DNA from: Bacteroidetes Order II. bacterium
GTDB lineage: Bacteria; Bacteroidota; Rhodothermia; Rhodothermales; UBA2364
Direction: 5' to 3'
DNA: 64,000 bases
Assembly (NCBI GenBank): GCA_016788705.1
Contig: JAEUSQ010000030.1
Coordinates: forward strand, 1-64,000
Shown piece by piece: positions 34,680 to 44,643 of the stretch; within the stretch, counting starts at the first letter, position 1; each line of letters begins with the position of its first letter. The notes under the pieces were generated by a model. That model was not told the DNA's origin, searched no databases, and saw only the letters and a program-made list of their open reading frames with translations. The position numbers and the translations under genes were made by a program.

Positions 34680-36836
34680 ATGAACAAAATCCACATTTCG
34701 CTCTTCCTCATAGGGTTGTTGTGGGTCTTTACTCCCAAGACCCATGCCCAATATTGGGTTGATCCCGGTGATAACCGTTTGAATAATTCGCAATTCCGTC
34801 CGCTTTCCGACTGGCCAACCCCCACCGAGTACCGCACGGCCTCGGGGTCCCCTGGCCCAAAATACTGGCAACAACGGGTAGATTATAAAATTGAGGCCTC
34901 GTTAGACACCCTCAACCACCGGATTACAGGCAAGGAACGCATCACATACCGAAACAATTCGCCGGATGTGTTACGGTATATTTGGATGCAATTGGACCAA
35001 AACCTGATGTCTAAGGAGCATAGCCGTACCTATCAGACGGCGGGCGCATTGCCTCCGTCCATTCCACCTGCTGCAAGGCGTTTTCTGAATGTGGATCCAT
35101 TTGACGGTGGTTTTAATATCACCCGTGTGCAAGTGGTGGATGCCGCAGGGAAACGTCAAAATATGGACTACCGTATTAACAATACCATTATGAAGGTACA
35201 GTTATTGCAGCCACTCCAGCCGGGTGGAACAGTTGTTTTTGAGGTAGATTGGAATCATATTGTCCCCGACGATGGACGCGGTGCCAAGGAGAAAACGAAA
35301 TTCGGCTGGCACTATGTGAATGCACAATGGTATCCACGGGTCTCGGTATATGATGACGTTAATGGCTGGCAAACCGATCAATTTTTGGGACGGGGCGAGT
35401 TTTATCTGGAGTTTGGTAATTTCGATGTAAGCCTTACAGTACCTTGGAACGTAATTGTGGATGCCACTGGCGCTCTTCAAAACGCAGCCGAAACCTTGAC
35501 TGCCGAACAACGAAACCGCTTGGCCCAGGCCTATCAGGTAACAGACTTGGTAAAGAACAGCCCTGTTTTTATTATCAAACCCGAAGAAGTGGGGAAACCA
35601 TCTTCCCGACCCAAAACCTCCGGAACCATCACGTGGCGCTATAAGGCCGAAAACGTCCGAGATTTTGCATGGGTGGCCTCCCGTGTCTATGTCTGGGATG
35701 CTGCCGGATACCAATATAGCCCCACCGAAAAACCCATTGCCCTGCACTCGCTCTACCTAAAAGAATCCATGCCACTTTGGGATAAGGTCTCCACCCGTGC
35801 GATCTGGCAAACCATGGAAACCTATGGCGACATGTCGCTTAAATATCCATACCCGAAAGCCGTAAATGTGAACGGCCCTCCCACCGTTGGCGGAATGGAA
35901 TACCCCATGCTGGCCTTTTGTGCTGGCCGTCCGAATGCCGAGGGCAAATTTAGCGAAGTACAAGAACGCGGCCTCATCTCGGTCACCATCCACGAAGTGG
36001 GGCATAACTGGTTTCCGATGATCATTGCCTCCGATGAACGAAAATGGACGTGGCAGGACGAAGGGGTCAATTCGTTTGTGCAATACTACGCCGAGCAAGC
36101 CTATGCGAAACGATTTGGTGGGACGCCTTTTGGCGAACAGTTCAAAACAGGCGTTTATCCCAGCCGTCGCGGGCCTGCCAAAAACATTGTGCCCTATATG
36201 CGCGATGCCGACCAAGTGCCGATTATGACGCACTCCGACCTGATCCACAAGGACTTTGGGAATAATGGCTATGCGAAACCTGCCACGGCTTTGGTGATGC
36301 TGCGCGATCACATCGTTGGCCCAAAAGCATTCGACGAGGCGTTCCGTGAGTATTCACAAAAATGGGCCTTTAAACATCCCATGCCGTGGGACTTTTTCCG
36401 TACCATCGAGGACGGCGCAGGTGAGGACCTTGCTTACTTCTGGCGCGGCTGGTTCTATACGACCCATGCAAACGATCAGGCCATTACCGACGTAAAATCA
36501 CAAAAAGCAGCGGATTTGGTGGGCGATGACAAACGCGGTCAACATTACTGGCGCGTTACCATCGAGAACAAAGGCAAAATGGTTATGCCAGTACAGTTGG
36601 GGATTACCTATGACGACGGTTCTTCCGAAAAACTGAAAATCCCTGCCGATATTTGGCGGAACAATGAATTAAAGTTTGAAAAAGGCTTTTTCTCAAATAA
36701 AAATGTAGTAAAGGTGGTGTTAGATCCCGATGAGGTCTTTGCCGATGTGGATCGCGCCAATAACACTTGGGAGGCTCCCAAATTGGAACAGCCCAAAACA
36801 CAGGAAAGTCCCTCCTCTGGCGGACAAAAAAATTAA
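34680..36836 (+). CDS. M1 family aminopeptidase-like metallopeptidase, secreted
   Basis: The product is 718 aa from ATG 34680. A signal peptide (MNKIHISLFLIGLLWVFTP, cleavage near HAQ) is followed by the M1 N-terminal beta domain (ITGKERITYRNNSPD) and the gluzincin site HEVGH (His438, Glu439, His442) with the third ligand Glu461 exactly 18 residues on. The exopeptidase motif is GGMEYP rather than GAMEN, as in many Bacteroidota M1 homologues. A starting ATG at 34635 would hide the signal peptide. It acts in the periplasm or outside the cell. The C-terminal tail is Pro/Ser/Gln rich. Confidence 0.93.
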   Translation: MNKIHISLFLIGLLWVFTPKTHAQYWVDPGDNRLNNSQFRPLSDWPTPTEYRTASGSPGPKYWQQRVDYKIEASLDTLNHRITGKERITYRNNSPDVLRYIWMQLDQNLMSKEHSRTYQTAGALPPSIPPAARRFLNVDPFDGGFNITRVQVVDAAGKRQNMDYRINNTIMKVQLLQPLQPGGTVVFEVDWNHIVPDDGRGAKEKTKFGWHYVNAQWYPRVSVYDDVNGWQTDQFLGRGEFYLEFGNFDVSLTVPWNVIVDATGALQNAAETLTAEQRNRLAQAYQVTDLVKNSPVFIIKPEEVGKPSSRPKTSGTITWRYKAENVRDFAWVASRVYVWDAAGYQYSPTEKPIALHSLYLKESMPLWDKVSTRAIWQTMETYGDMSLKYPYPKAVNVNGPPTVGGMEYPMLAFCAGRPNAEGKFSEVQERGLISVTIHEVGHNWFPMIIASDERKWTWQDEGVNSFVQYYAEQAYAKRFGGTPFGEQFKTGVYPSRRGPAKNIVPYMRDADQVPIMTHSDLIHKDFGNNGYAKPATALVMLRDHIVGPKAFDEAFREYSQKWAFKHPMPWDFFRTIEDGAGEDLAYFWRGWFYTTHANDQAITDVKSQKAADLVGDDKRGQHYWRVTIENKGKMVMPVQLGITYDDGSSEKLKIPADIWRNNELKFEKGFFSNKNVVKVVLDPDEVFADVDRANNTWEAPKLEQPKTQESPSSGGQKN

Positions 36837-37139
36837 CGCCTTGTTATAGCCATCATGTCCTGAGAAGCTGTCTTGAATCCCATCGAGACAGCTTTTTTAT
36901 GGGTGATGATGATTTATATAAACATTCCTCAATTTGTCTTTCAATCTACGCATCAGCAAATGACCAGTCATTATCCGCGTGAATAGGGAACTTACTTCCT
37001 TGAACCATCGTTATATGATTTGCGATGCACCGTTTATAACAAACCAAACCAATTTTCACGCGCCATTCTGCCCTTATTGCTACTATTTTAAGATATCTCC
37101 TAAATCGCATTGGCTCCACGCCGATCATAGTAGCAAACC
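36837..37139. other. Gene-free interval with the M1 peptidase terminator
   Basis: This 303-nt gap contains the terminator listed separately and otherwise AT-rich DNA with no open frame worth calling. The lipoprotein at 37140 presumably has its promoter within 36990-37130, but I cannot place it. Confidence 0.5.
36865..36898 (+). terminator. Intrinsic terminator after the M1 peptidase gene
   Basis: AAGCTGTCT (36865-36873) pairs perfectly with AGACAGCTT (36886-36894). The T-run extends to 36898 (six T). It lies 28 nt after the stop codon. Confidence 0.92.
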
Positions 37140-37940
37140 ATGAAGTGCTTTCGTTTTTTTCCCGTTTTTATATTCGCTTTTTTCCTCACATCCTGTGATG
37201 AAGCCTCTGGTCCGTATCCCCTCAGTAGGAGACCTCCAGTATTGTCCGATTTTCAGTATTCGCCACAAGCAGTGAATCTGGCCGGATTACCCGCTTCACA
37301 GATTGAGGGCGAAAATGTGCGTATTCCCCTTGTGCTACAAACCACTGTCACCGATGCCGATAACACAGGCATAGAGGCGGTTTCGTATGGAATTTATGCC
37401 CCGGGACAATCGGTTACGCCAATCCTAAAAGGGACGTTGACGGGCAATGCTGGTCAATATACAGCCACCGCTAACCTCTTGATCGCCAAAGGAGCTGTTG
37501 GTGTGTATAGCATCCGCGTGCAGGCCATAGACCGTGACGGCCTTGTCAGCAATATGGCTTTTGGCTCCTTTGCCTATGCCGCCGCCGGAAGTCCGCCCGT
37601 ATTGGCCTCGATCGAGATGCCCGCCACCATTAAACGTCCTACCGCAGGACAGGCCACCAATAAGGTCGTGATTGTGGCCACCGTCTCGGATCCAGACGGC
37701 CTCTCGAATATCGAACGGGTGGTGCTAAGAACCCAAAGTGGTGCCGAACTCCCGCTCTTGGACGATGGACAAAAAACCGGACTCAGCGGCGACGAAACCG
37801 CTGGCGATGGCAAATTTACCCTCATCATTCAAGTAAATAGCAGCAATGCTCTTGGCATAAACACCTTCGACTTTCAGGCATTTGATCGGACTGGCTTGAC
37901 GAGCAATGTGATTCGTAAGTCCATCGAGGTGATAAACTAA
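37140..37940 (+). CDS. Lipoprotein with two Ig-like/cadherin-like beta domains
   Basis: The product is 266 aa. Its lipoprotein signal is MKCFRFFPVFIFAFFLTSC (Cys19). Two similar beta-sandwich halves follow, each with a DxDG-type loop: VTDADNTGIEAVSYGIY with AIDRDGLVSNMAFGSF, and VSDPDGLSNIERVVLRTQ with AFDRTGLTSNVIRKS. The SGDETAGDGKFTLII segment is the calcium-loop-like motif common in Bacteroidota surface proteins. It precedes the beta-propeller gene by 41 nt and is likely cotranscribed with it. The ligand is unknown. Confidence 0.75.
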   Translation: MKCFRFFPVFIFAFFLTSCDEASGPYPLSRRPPVLSDFQYSPQAVNLAGLPASQIEGENVRIPLVLQTTVTDADNTGIEAVSYGIYAPGQSVTPILKGTLTGNAGQYTATANLLIAKGAVGVYSIRVQAIDRDGLVSNMAFGSFAYAAAGSPPVLASIEMPATIKRPTAGQATNKVVIVATVSDPDGLSNIERVVLRTQSGAELPLLDDGQKTGLSGDETAGDGKFTLIIQVNSSNALGINTFDFQAFDRTGLTSNVIRKSIEVIN

Positions 37941-37981
37941 GTCCTGTACATTCTTTCTTAGCCGATTAATCCATCAAAATA

Positions 37982-39511
37982 ATGCGCATAAAGATTTGTT
38001 TTTTAATGCTCTTGGGCATGTTTTCTTTAGGCATTTCCTATGCCCAAATTCCGACCGTTAGCGGTATTAGCCGTAATACGGTTTCAAACTTACACGGCGA
38101 AGGCGGTCGTTTGTGGGTTGGGTCACAATTGAACTTTACCGACGATAATGGAACTACTTGGAAATTGGCGCCAGTGGATTCTATCCAAAAAGGGCGTGGT
38201 AGCGTGTATTCCTTAGATGCCGAAGGACAAGTAATTTGGGTAGGTTTAGGATATTCGCAACGCCAGAAGACCACCGATAGTGTAGAACCCGTTTCGCAAG
38301 GTTTTGCCTTTAGTGAGGACGGGGGGCAAACATGGAAATTCCGCCTGCCAGCGCTGGATGCGCCGCAGGATTCATTGCTCACCTATGGTGTTTCGGTGAT
38401 TAAGGCATTGCCCGTAACCACGCCCGTACAAAGCCCGCCCTACGACATAGACTACGATTCTGGGCGTGGATGGATATGGACTGCTGGATGGGCGGGTGGT
38501 ATTCGCGTCTCCAAAGACAAAGGCATCACGTGGCAACGTGCCATTCTCCCGCCCGATACCCAAGCCGAGACAAACCCAAACGTGCCACAAAACTTCTATC
38601 TTACACCAGTCCCCAGAGGAAAAAGCCGTCCCGGAAACGAAAACCATAAAGGCTTCGCGGTTTTGGTGGATGAAATGGGAACCATCTGGGCAGGCACTTC
38701 GGGAGGGCTTAATCGCTCTATGGATGGCCTTGCATGGACAAAATCTGTGTATAACGGTGGTGCCAATGGCCTTGTTGGTAATTGGATTACATCCATAGAG
38801 GAGCAACCCACCACAGGCCGCAATCCGGTTTGGGTGGCCTGTTGGAGAGCCGAACAAAAAGAAAACTTTGGCGTGGTCGTTACACGAGATGGTGGCCAAA
38901 CCTTTGAGCAAATGCTACATGGCGAAAAAATTTATGACTTTGCCTTTGAAGGCAATTCCATTTATGCCGCTGGCGATAACGGTTTGTTTATTTCTCATGA
39001 CAATGGCCGCTCGTGGCTTTCTGTCAGAGACTTTCGAGATACCACCCAGCCCGACCGCTACATCCGGCCAAATGCCAAAATTTATGCTGTTTCCATCGTC
39101 AACGAAGCGCTTTGGGTGGGGATGCAAGACGGATTGCTACGGAGTTTAGACAAAGGCAAAACCTGGAAACTCTTCCGAACCGAAATCCCCGTCAATCCAG
39201 CAACCCCCGCCAACGAAATCCCCAAGGTAGAAACCTATGCTTATCCGAATCCCTTTTCGCCCTCAACCGATCAAGTTATTCGGATTCGGTACGACTTAAT
39301 CAAGGCCGAATCTGTTACAATACGTATTTTTGATTTTGGGATGAACCTTGTCCGAACCCTTGTATCCGGGGAGGCCCGCAACCAAGGCAGCCGTGAAGAA
39401 CTCTGGGATGGTCGTGACAACCGAGGTGTTCAGGTTGCAAACGGGCCATACTTCTACACGGTTTCTTCTGGCGAAGGCACTTCCCGAGGGAAAATTCTGG
39501 TACTGGAATAA
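37982..39511 (+). CDS. Secreted BNR/sortilin-like beta-propeller protein with C-terminal sorting domain
   Basis: The product is 509 aa. A signal peptide (MRIKICFLMLLGMFSLGISY, cut near AQ) leads to repeated Asp-box/BNR motifs (SEDGGQTWKF, SKDKGITWQR, TRDGGQTFEQ, SHDNGRSWLS, SLDKGKTWKL), a photosynthesis-system-II-assembly/sortilin-type propeller. The C-terminal about 85 residues (AYPNPFSPSTDQVIRIRYDL to GKILVLE) match the FlgD-like/type IX sorting domain. It should be exported and surface-attached or released. It is coupled to the lipoprotein before it and the glycosyltransferase after it. Confidence 0.85.
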   Translation: MRIKICFLMLLGMFSLGISYAQIPTVSGISRNTVSNLHGEGGRLWVGSQLNFTDDNGTTWKLAPVDSIQKGRGSVYSLDAEGQVIWVGLGYSQRQKTTDSVEPVSQGFAFSEDGGQTWKFRLPALDAPQDSLLTYGVSVIKALPVTTPVQSPPYDIDYDSGRGWIWTAGWAGGIRVSKDKGITWQRAILPPDTQAETNPNVPQNFYLTPVPRGKSRPGNENHKGFAVLVDEMGTIWAGTSGGLNRSMDGLAWTKSVYNGGANGLVGNWITSIEEQPTTGRNPVWVACWRAEQKENFGVVVTRDGGQTFEQMLHGEKIYDFAFEGNSIYAAGDNGLFISHDNGRSWLSVRDFRDTTQPDRYIRPNAKIYAVSIVNEALWVGMQDGLLRSLDKGKTWKLFRTEIPVNPATPANEIPKVETYAYPNPFSPSTDQVIRIRYDLIKAESVTIRIFDFGMNLVRTLVSGEARNQGSREELWDGRDNRGVQVANGPYFYTVSSGEGTSRGKILVLE

Positions 39512-39516
39512 CCTCT

Positions 39517-40212
39517 ATGCAGCAAGCAAGGATTTTGGTCATCATTCCGGCTTTTAACGAAGCCGAAAGCATTTCACAGGTCATCGGTGATATCCCTGAT
39601 GGATTGGTGGACGAAGTGGTGGTGGTTAACAATGCTTCCACCGATGAAACCGAGAAAAATGCACGCGCCGCTGGAGCCACCGTGCTGACCGAAACGCGGC
39701 GTGGCTATGGCTATGCCTGTTTGGCTGGACTGGCCTATGCAGCCAAACAAAAGCCCGACATCATCGTTTTTTTGGACGGAGATTACAGCGATTTTCCCAA
39801 CGAAATGGATCAACTTGTCGCCCCTATTTTAGCAGATAAAGCGGATTTGGTCATCGGCTCGCGCACCCTCGGAAAGCGCGAGAAAGGGGCTATGCTCCCT
39901 CAAGCCCTCTTTGGTAATTGGCTGGCTTGTTCTCTGATGAGGTTGTTATGGAAAGGAGAATTTACCGATTTGGGGCCGTTCCGAGCAATTAGATACCCCG
40001 CACTCCTGACCCTCCAGATGCAAGACAAAACCTATGGTTGGACGATCGAGATGCAAATCAAAGCCTTACAGCAAAAGTTCCGATGCGCCGAAATCCCCAC
40101 TTCCTATCGAAAACGGATTGGGGTTTCTAAAATCACTGGAACCGTTTCGGGCACGATAAAGGCCAGTTATAAAATCTTATGGATGATTTTCCGGTATGCC
40201 ATTGCTCCGTAG
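39517..40212 (+). CDS. Family 2 glycosyltransferase
   Basis: The product is 231 aa. The GT-A nucleotide-sugar fold is visible: ILVIIPAFNEAESISQVIGD, DEVVVVNNASTDETEKNARA, and the metal-binding motif FLDGDYSDFPNEMDQL. The later DLGPFRAIRYPALLTLQMQD and YGWTIEMQIKALQ are typical of DPM1/UDP-glucose-type family 2 enzymes. There is no membrane helix. It starts 5 nt after the propeller gene, so it is in that operon and may decorate surface polymers or proteins; the acceptor is unknown. Confidence 0.9.
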   Translation: MQQARILVIIPAFNEAESISQVIGDIPDGLVDEVVVVNNASTDETEKNARAAGATVLTETRRGYGYACLAGLAYAAKQKPDIIVFLDGDYSDFPNEMDQLVAPILADKADLVIGSRTLGKREKGAMLPQALFGNWLACSLMRLLWKGEFTDLGPFRAIRYPALLTLQMQDKTYGWTIEMQIKALQQKFRCAEIPTSYRKRIGVSKITGTVSGTIKASYKILWMIFRYAIAP

Positions 40213-40291
40213 GAGTTTCATACCTAATTTATTAGGCGCACCGCGATGCCCTCATGTAAATCATTCATTTTAATCCATTCTGACCAATATA

Positions 40292-40720
40292 ATGAAAAAA
40301 CAGCTTTTCTTTTTGGCTTTTGTGGTCCTTCTGGGACTTTCTTCAGTTCAAGCCCAAAAAGTCTACGATCAGGTTTTTTATACGGGTAAAACCCAAAATA
40401 TTACCCTTCTGCTCACATTTGCACATGGGTACATGGGCGCCAGTGAAATCAAGACAACAGATCAAAAAACCAAAAAAACGTCCAAGTTTCTACCTGCTTC
40501 TGATAGCCCTGATGCAACGGGCAATATCCGTTTTGACCATATCTCGGTTTCTGGAAAAAAAATGAACGATTATATAGTGGTAAACGGTTTAGATGATGCT
40601 GTTTCAGCAGTTCCCACTTCGGTAAACGGGTATTACTTCTTTAATGGGAAGCGGTATTCGTTTAAACTCCTGAAGCGCAAAAGTAACCTGGCCCTAAACC
40701 GTTCGTGGCTTTGTGGTTAA
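40292..40720 (+). CDS. Small secreted protein of unknown function
   Basis: The product is 142 aa. A clear signal peptide (MKKQLFFLAFVVLLGLSSVQ, cut at AQA-type site) precedes a lysine-rich beta-type domain (MGASEIKTTDQKTKKTSKF, NIRFDHISVSGKKMNDYIVV). I recognise no family. It stands alone, 79 nt after the glycosyltransferase gene, and is followed by 180 nt of non-coding DNA. Exported location is well supported; function is not. Confidence 0.65.
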   Translation: MKKQLFFLAFVVLLGLSSVQAQKVYDQVFYTGKTQNITLLLTFAHGYMGASEIKTTDQKTKKTSKFLPASDSPDATGNIRFDHISVSGKKMNDYIVVNGLDDAVSAVPTSVNGYYFFNGKRYSFKLLKRKSNLALNRSWLCG

Positions 40721-40900
40721 GACATGAGCATCTGCCAGGTGCGTGATCAGAGAAGGATATTTAGGTTCGTTTTAATGCACGAACAGATGAGAATTTTCTA
40801 AAACCGAGACGTCTTGGGCCTTACCTTAACGGTGGCAGATGAATTCTGCTCGCAAGGACGGGTCAAAATCCTTCATTCACCGTATTGTTCATGTTGCTAT

Positions 40901-42028
40901 ATGGAAGAAAAGTTCTCGCTTAAAGATCATCTGTTCAATCCCGACAAAGTGGCCCAGTTGGCCCAACAGCTTGCCCGTGTATTCCCCGGCTTTCAATCCG
41001 CCGATTTTATAGCTGATGTGGTGGCTTCTTTTCCTGTTTTGGAACTTAAGCAACGGATTGTACACATACGAACTTGTCTGCACACCTATTTACCAAGCGA
41101 TTATCGTCAGGCCGTAGCCATTCTCTTGGAGGCCCTTCCAGCGCCTTTAGACGAGTGGAGGACAGACGATGATTTTGGCGACTTTATCCATGCTCCGTTT
41201 GGGGATTTTGTCGCACATTATGGATGTACCCAAGAACATCTGGCTTTTTCGATGGCTGCATTGCGTGAAATCACCAAACGTTTCTCTGCCGAAGATGCCA
41301 TCCGTTATTTCATCAATGCCTTCCCCGAAGAAGCATTCTCCACCTTGCTCGAGTGGACGCAAGACCCGAACTATCACGTCCGCCGCTTGTGCAGCGAGGG
41401 CAGCCGCCCCAAACTGCCGTGGTCCCAAAAACTCATTTCATCCCCCGAAAAAGCCCTCCCAATCCTCGATCGCCTTTATACCGACCCAACCCGCTACGTC
41501 ACCCGTAGTGTAGCCAATCATCTGAACGATCTCTCCAAAACCCACCCCGAAATCGTGCTCCAACGGCTTTCTGTATGGACCGAACAAGGCGGCCAGACAG
41601 CCACCGAGATGGCTTTTTTGCAAAAACATGCCTTGCGGACCTTGGTGAAAACGGGATTACCGGCCGCATTGGCATTATTGGGTTATGGAGACCATCGCGG
41701 GATCACACTAACGTCGGTGCAGCACAGCCTTGAGGTAAGAATGGGTGAAGCCCTGTGGTTTTCCTTTTGTCTGACAACAGAGGAAAGCAAAAACTTGGTG
41801 GTAGATTATGTTTTATACTTTCAAAGCAAATTAGGGCAGCGGGCCAACAAGAAAATCTTTAAGCTACGTACCATAAACCTGTCTGCTGGCGAAACCATTC
41901 ATGTCGAAAAAAGACACCCACTCCGACGAAACATGACCACACGCCCGCTTTTCTCCGGTACGCACAAGGTGGAAATCCAAGTGAATGGGAACGTCTTGGC
42001 ATATTTTTTCTTTGAACTAATCCCTTAA
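40901..42028 (+). CDS. AlkC-type DNA alkylation repair glycosylase with C-terminal Ig-like domain
   Basis: The product is 375 aa from ATG 40901 (MEEKFSLKDHLFNPDKVAQL). The N-terminal two thirds is an alpha-helical HEAT-like solenoid with the AlkC hallmark LEWTQDPNYHVRRLCSEGSR and PKLPWSQKL, then the next repeat YVTRSVANHLNDLSKTHPE. AlkC excises 3-methyladenine-type lesions without base flipping. The last about 55 residues (LSAGETIHVEKRHPLRRNMT to YFFFELIP) form the Ig-like domain found in the alpha subgroup. The upstream start at 40814 is rejected. Confidence 0.85.
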   Translation: MEEKFSLKDHLFNPDKVAQLAQQLARVFPGFQSADFIADVVASFPVLELKQRIVHIRTCLHTYLPSDYRQAVAILLEALPAPLDEWRTDDDFGDFIHAPFGDFVAHYGCTQEHLAFSMAALREITKRFSAEDAIRYFINAFPEEAFSTLLEWTQDPNYHVRRLCSEGSRPKLPWSQKLISSPEKALPILDRLYTDPTRYVTRSVANHLNDLSKTHPEIVLQRLSVWTEQGGQTATEMAFLQKHALRTLVKTGLPAALALLGYGDHRGITLTSVQHSLEVRMGEALWFSFCLTTEESKNLVVDYVLYFQSKLGQRANKKIFKLRTINLSAGETIHVEKRHPLRRNMTTRPLFSGTHKVEIQVNGNVLAYFFFELIP

Positions 42029-42254
42029 ATACGCACCAACGTTCCCTGTTCATCGCCAAACCATTATCTGTTTCTGGCTCGATCCGTTAGGGTTGTAAGT
42101 AGCCCGTTGTGAAGCCTAAAGAACATGCAGAAAAGGCGATTTATAGCCAATAAGACCGAAAACGGCTAAACGAATTAACCCGATCTTTTGTATCTTACAA
42201 ATGATTCTGCCCCAAAAAGCAGGGCGCACCCTCTTCAATAGACCATCACTCCCA

Positions 42255-43274
42255 ATGATTCAAGCCTGTATCCCACAATTTGGAAGCCCCAAAGTATTTA
42301 GGATCGAAGAAGTACCCGATCCTATGCCCGGAAAAAGGGAAGTTCGGGTAGCTGTGCGGGCAAGTGGGGTGAACTTTGCAGACATTCTGGCCCGGAAAGG
42401 GTTATACCCCGATGCCCCCAAGCCATTACCCATTGTGGTAGGATACGAAGTCAGTGGTGTCGTGGATGCCATTGGGGAAGGGATATCAGACGATTTGTTG
42501 GGAAAAGAGGTGATTGCCCTCACCCGATTTCGGGGGAATGCAACCAAGGTGTGCGTACCAGAGTCCGCGATTTTTCCGAAGTCCAAGGAAATAGGATTTG
42601 AACAGGCTGCCGCCATTCCAGTTAATTACCTTACGGCCTGGCAATTGATGGTGGTTATGGGGAGTCTTTCTGCAGATGAAACCGTATTGATCCACAATGC
42701 CGGAGGGGGGGTGGGTATGGCAGCGATACAAATTGGCAAAAAAATAGGCGCAACAATGATTGGAACGGCAAGTCCGGCCAAACATGAACGCCTAAAAGCT
42801 ATTGGATTGCACCATGCTGTGGATTATCGCAACGCCAATTGGCCCCAAGTAGTGAGTAGTCTTACAAATGGGAAAGGATTTGAACTAATTTTAGACCCGA
42901 TTGGCGGTTCTTATTGGAAGAAAAACTACCAACTTCTAAGACCCACAGGACGTCTTGGTATGTTCGGTGTCTCAGAAGTCACAGCGTCTCGCTTGCCCGG
43001 AATGCTACGTTTTATCCCCGTTCTACTGAAAGCACCTTTATGGTCACCATTGTCTTTGCTGGAAAATAGGGGCGCTTTTGGGGTAAATATGGGTCATTTG
43101 TGGGGCGAACAAACCAAAGTAGCCGCGTGGGGCCATGCCCTGATGAAAGGCGTTGAAGAAGGTTGGTTGGCCCCTCATGTAGATCGCACCTTCCCATTAG
43201 CCGACATTGCCGAAGCGCATCAATACATCGAAGACCGAAAAAACTTTGGCAAAGTAGTCCTGACTTGTACCTAA
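42255..43274 (+). CDS. Medium-chain dehydrogenase/reductase, quinone oxidoreductase-like
   Basis: The product is 339 aa from ATG 42255 (MIQACIPQFGSPKVFRIEEV). The GroES-like domain (SGVNFADILARKGLYPDAPK, VGYEVSGVVDAIGEG) is followed by the Rossmann domain with the NADPH motif HNAGGGVGMAAIQIGK and VVLDPIGG-like residues (LILDPIGGSYWKKNYQLL). No structural zinc cysteines are present, so it belongs to the zinc-free QOR/VAT-1 type. Substrate unknown. A start at 42201 is possible but adds a non-conserved 18 residues. Confidence 0.9.
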   Translation: MIQACIPQFGSPKVFRIEEVPDPMPGKREVRVAVRASGVNFADILARKGLYPDAPKPLPIVVGYEVSGVVDAIGEGISDDLLGKEVIALTRFRGNATKVCVPESAIFPKSKEIGFEQAAAIPVNYLTAWQLMVVMGSLSADETVLIHNAGGGVGMAAIQIGKKIGATMIGTASPAKHERLKAIGLHHAVDYRNANWPQVVSSLTNGKGFELILDPIGGSYWKKNYQLLRPTGRLGMFGVSEVTASRLPGMLRFIPVLLKAPLWSPLSLLENRGAFGVNMGHLWGEQTKVAAWGHALMKGVEEGWLAPHVDRTFPLADIAEAHQYIEDRKNFGKVVLTCT

Positions 43275-43381
43275 ATCGAGGTATAGTAACAGGAACAGAC
43301 CTCCCAAGCTTGTATTCAGATGGAACCCTGAGTCGTTAGAATCTGGCTACAAATAGAAGAGGTATATACAACGGAAATGTC

Positions 43382-44329
43382 TCAATTCGCGACACCTCCA
43401 CCTCCTCCTTGATAGGCCACACGCCAGTCGTTCCCCTGCTTTTTATAGATTGCGAAGTCGTAAGACTCGGCCATATTCCGCCGTGCGATCACCTCGAATA
43501 CTCCGTCTCCATCCACATCCAATACATCGATCAGGTCTATCATCTGGGAGTCCTCGGTGGCAAATTCTCCACTACTGCCAAAAGCTGAAACGCGCATCAC
43601 AAAGTTGCCTTGTACCTTTTCGGCGATGACAAAGAGCAGTTCTCGGCTAATGGTTGCTTCCCCTTCGACGGAAGAAGACCGATGTTCAATTATAAAATCA
43701 CCGATAACGGTTTCCACACCTTTTCCATTCAGATCATACACCCGAATGGCTTGGGTTTGGATACTGTCCAATAGGGCCGGACTTACACCATTTTCGCTAA
43801 ATGCCGATCTGGCTAAGGGTAAAATTGCCTGTTCTTCTTGCGATGTTAGTTTGCGCGTCTTTCGTCCCGGGGCATTAAACTGCTCCGAGTTTGCGGCAAT
43901 GGCAAAGCGCTCGGCGTTTAACGCATTGGTAATGATTTTTACCGGATTTGCCAATCCAGCAGAATCACCACCTTCACCCTCGTTGTTGGCGGTTATTTGT
44001 ACTTTTCCACTTAGGACCCCACCTATGTACAAACTAAACTTACCATTAGCCGGAAAAAAACGGCTTATGGCTTTGTTAAGTGCCTGATCAAATGCCTCTG
44101 TGGTGCTGTTTTCCGGTAAATTAGGGATAGGCTTTTCAAAGTTCCCCCCTTTAAGAACGACAATGGGTTCCATCAATGGCTCAGCAGCAAAGGTACTGTC
44201 GGCGCCAGTAGTAACCGCATAAAGCGTTACTGAACCATCGGTGGAAGGAGTAGATTCCGTTGGAGTACAGGCAGCGAAAAACATCATCGTCGCGCATGTT
44301 ATCCAAGATGTGAACATATTTCGCAACAT
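43382..44329 (-). CDS. Lipoprotein of unknown function
   Basis: The product is 315 aa. The lipoprotein signal is WITCATMMFFAACTP with lipobox FAAC (Cys21). Mature features are an acidic, low-complexity linker after the Cys (TPTESTPSTDG), a beta-rich body, and a C-terminal segment DLIDVLDVDGDGVFEVIARR that reads like an FG-GAP/EF-type DxDGDG calcium loop, ending in a Gly run (YQGGGGGVAN). ATG 44329 or ATG 44317 could start translation. No family recognised. Confidence 0.65.
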   Translation of the reverse strand: MLRNMFTSWITCATMMFFAACTPTESTPSTDGSVTLYAVTTGADSTFAAEPLMEPIVVLKGGNFEKPIPNLPENSTTEAFDQALNKAISRFFPANGKFSLYIGGVLSGKVQITANNEGEGGDSAGLANPVKIITNALNAERFAIAANSEQFNAPGRKTRKLTSQEEQAILPLARSAFSENGVSPALLDSIQTQAIRVYDLNGKGVETVIGDFIIEHRSSSVEGEATISRELLFVIAEKVQGNFVMRVSAFGSSGEFATEDSQMIDLIDVLDVDGDGVFEVIARRNMAESYDFAIYKKQGNDWRVAYQGGGGGVAN

Positions 44330-44643
44330 ACTTGCTCAGAATATGTGGATGAAGGTAGAAATCTGGCCTATTCGCCAACGTCTCCCAACAACACAACCAC
44401 GAGAAGCATACTGGTTTGAACAATGCCATTTCAGGATGCTCCATGTCAAAATTTGGTAATATTGGGATATAACATACAAAATATTGCCCCAAGTTGCCGC
44501 AAAAAAATCCAACATAGCTATAAAAAATATCTCAAGATCCGTATTGTGATAAATTAAGTAGGTAATAAATATTTTTTTCTGTGTAATGCGACACATACAG
44601 CCGATAGGGCAAACAACATAGAAGTATCATCATGGAGCATACG
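44330..44643. other. Intergenic region, no gene seen
   Basis: 314 nt between two minus-strand genes. The part near 44500-44600 is very AT-rich. Frames that cross it on both strands are short, lack family resemblance and run into neighbouring genes. TTGACA (complement near 44450) could be part of the promoter for the lipoprotein at 44329. Confidence 0.4.
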
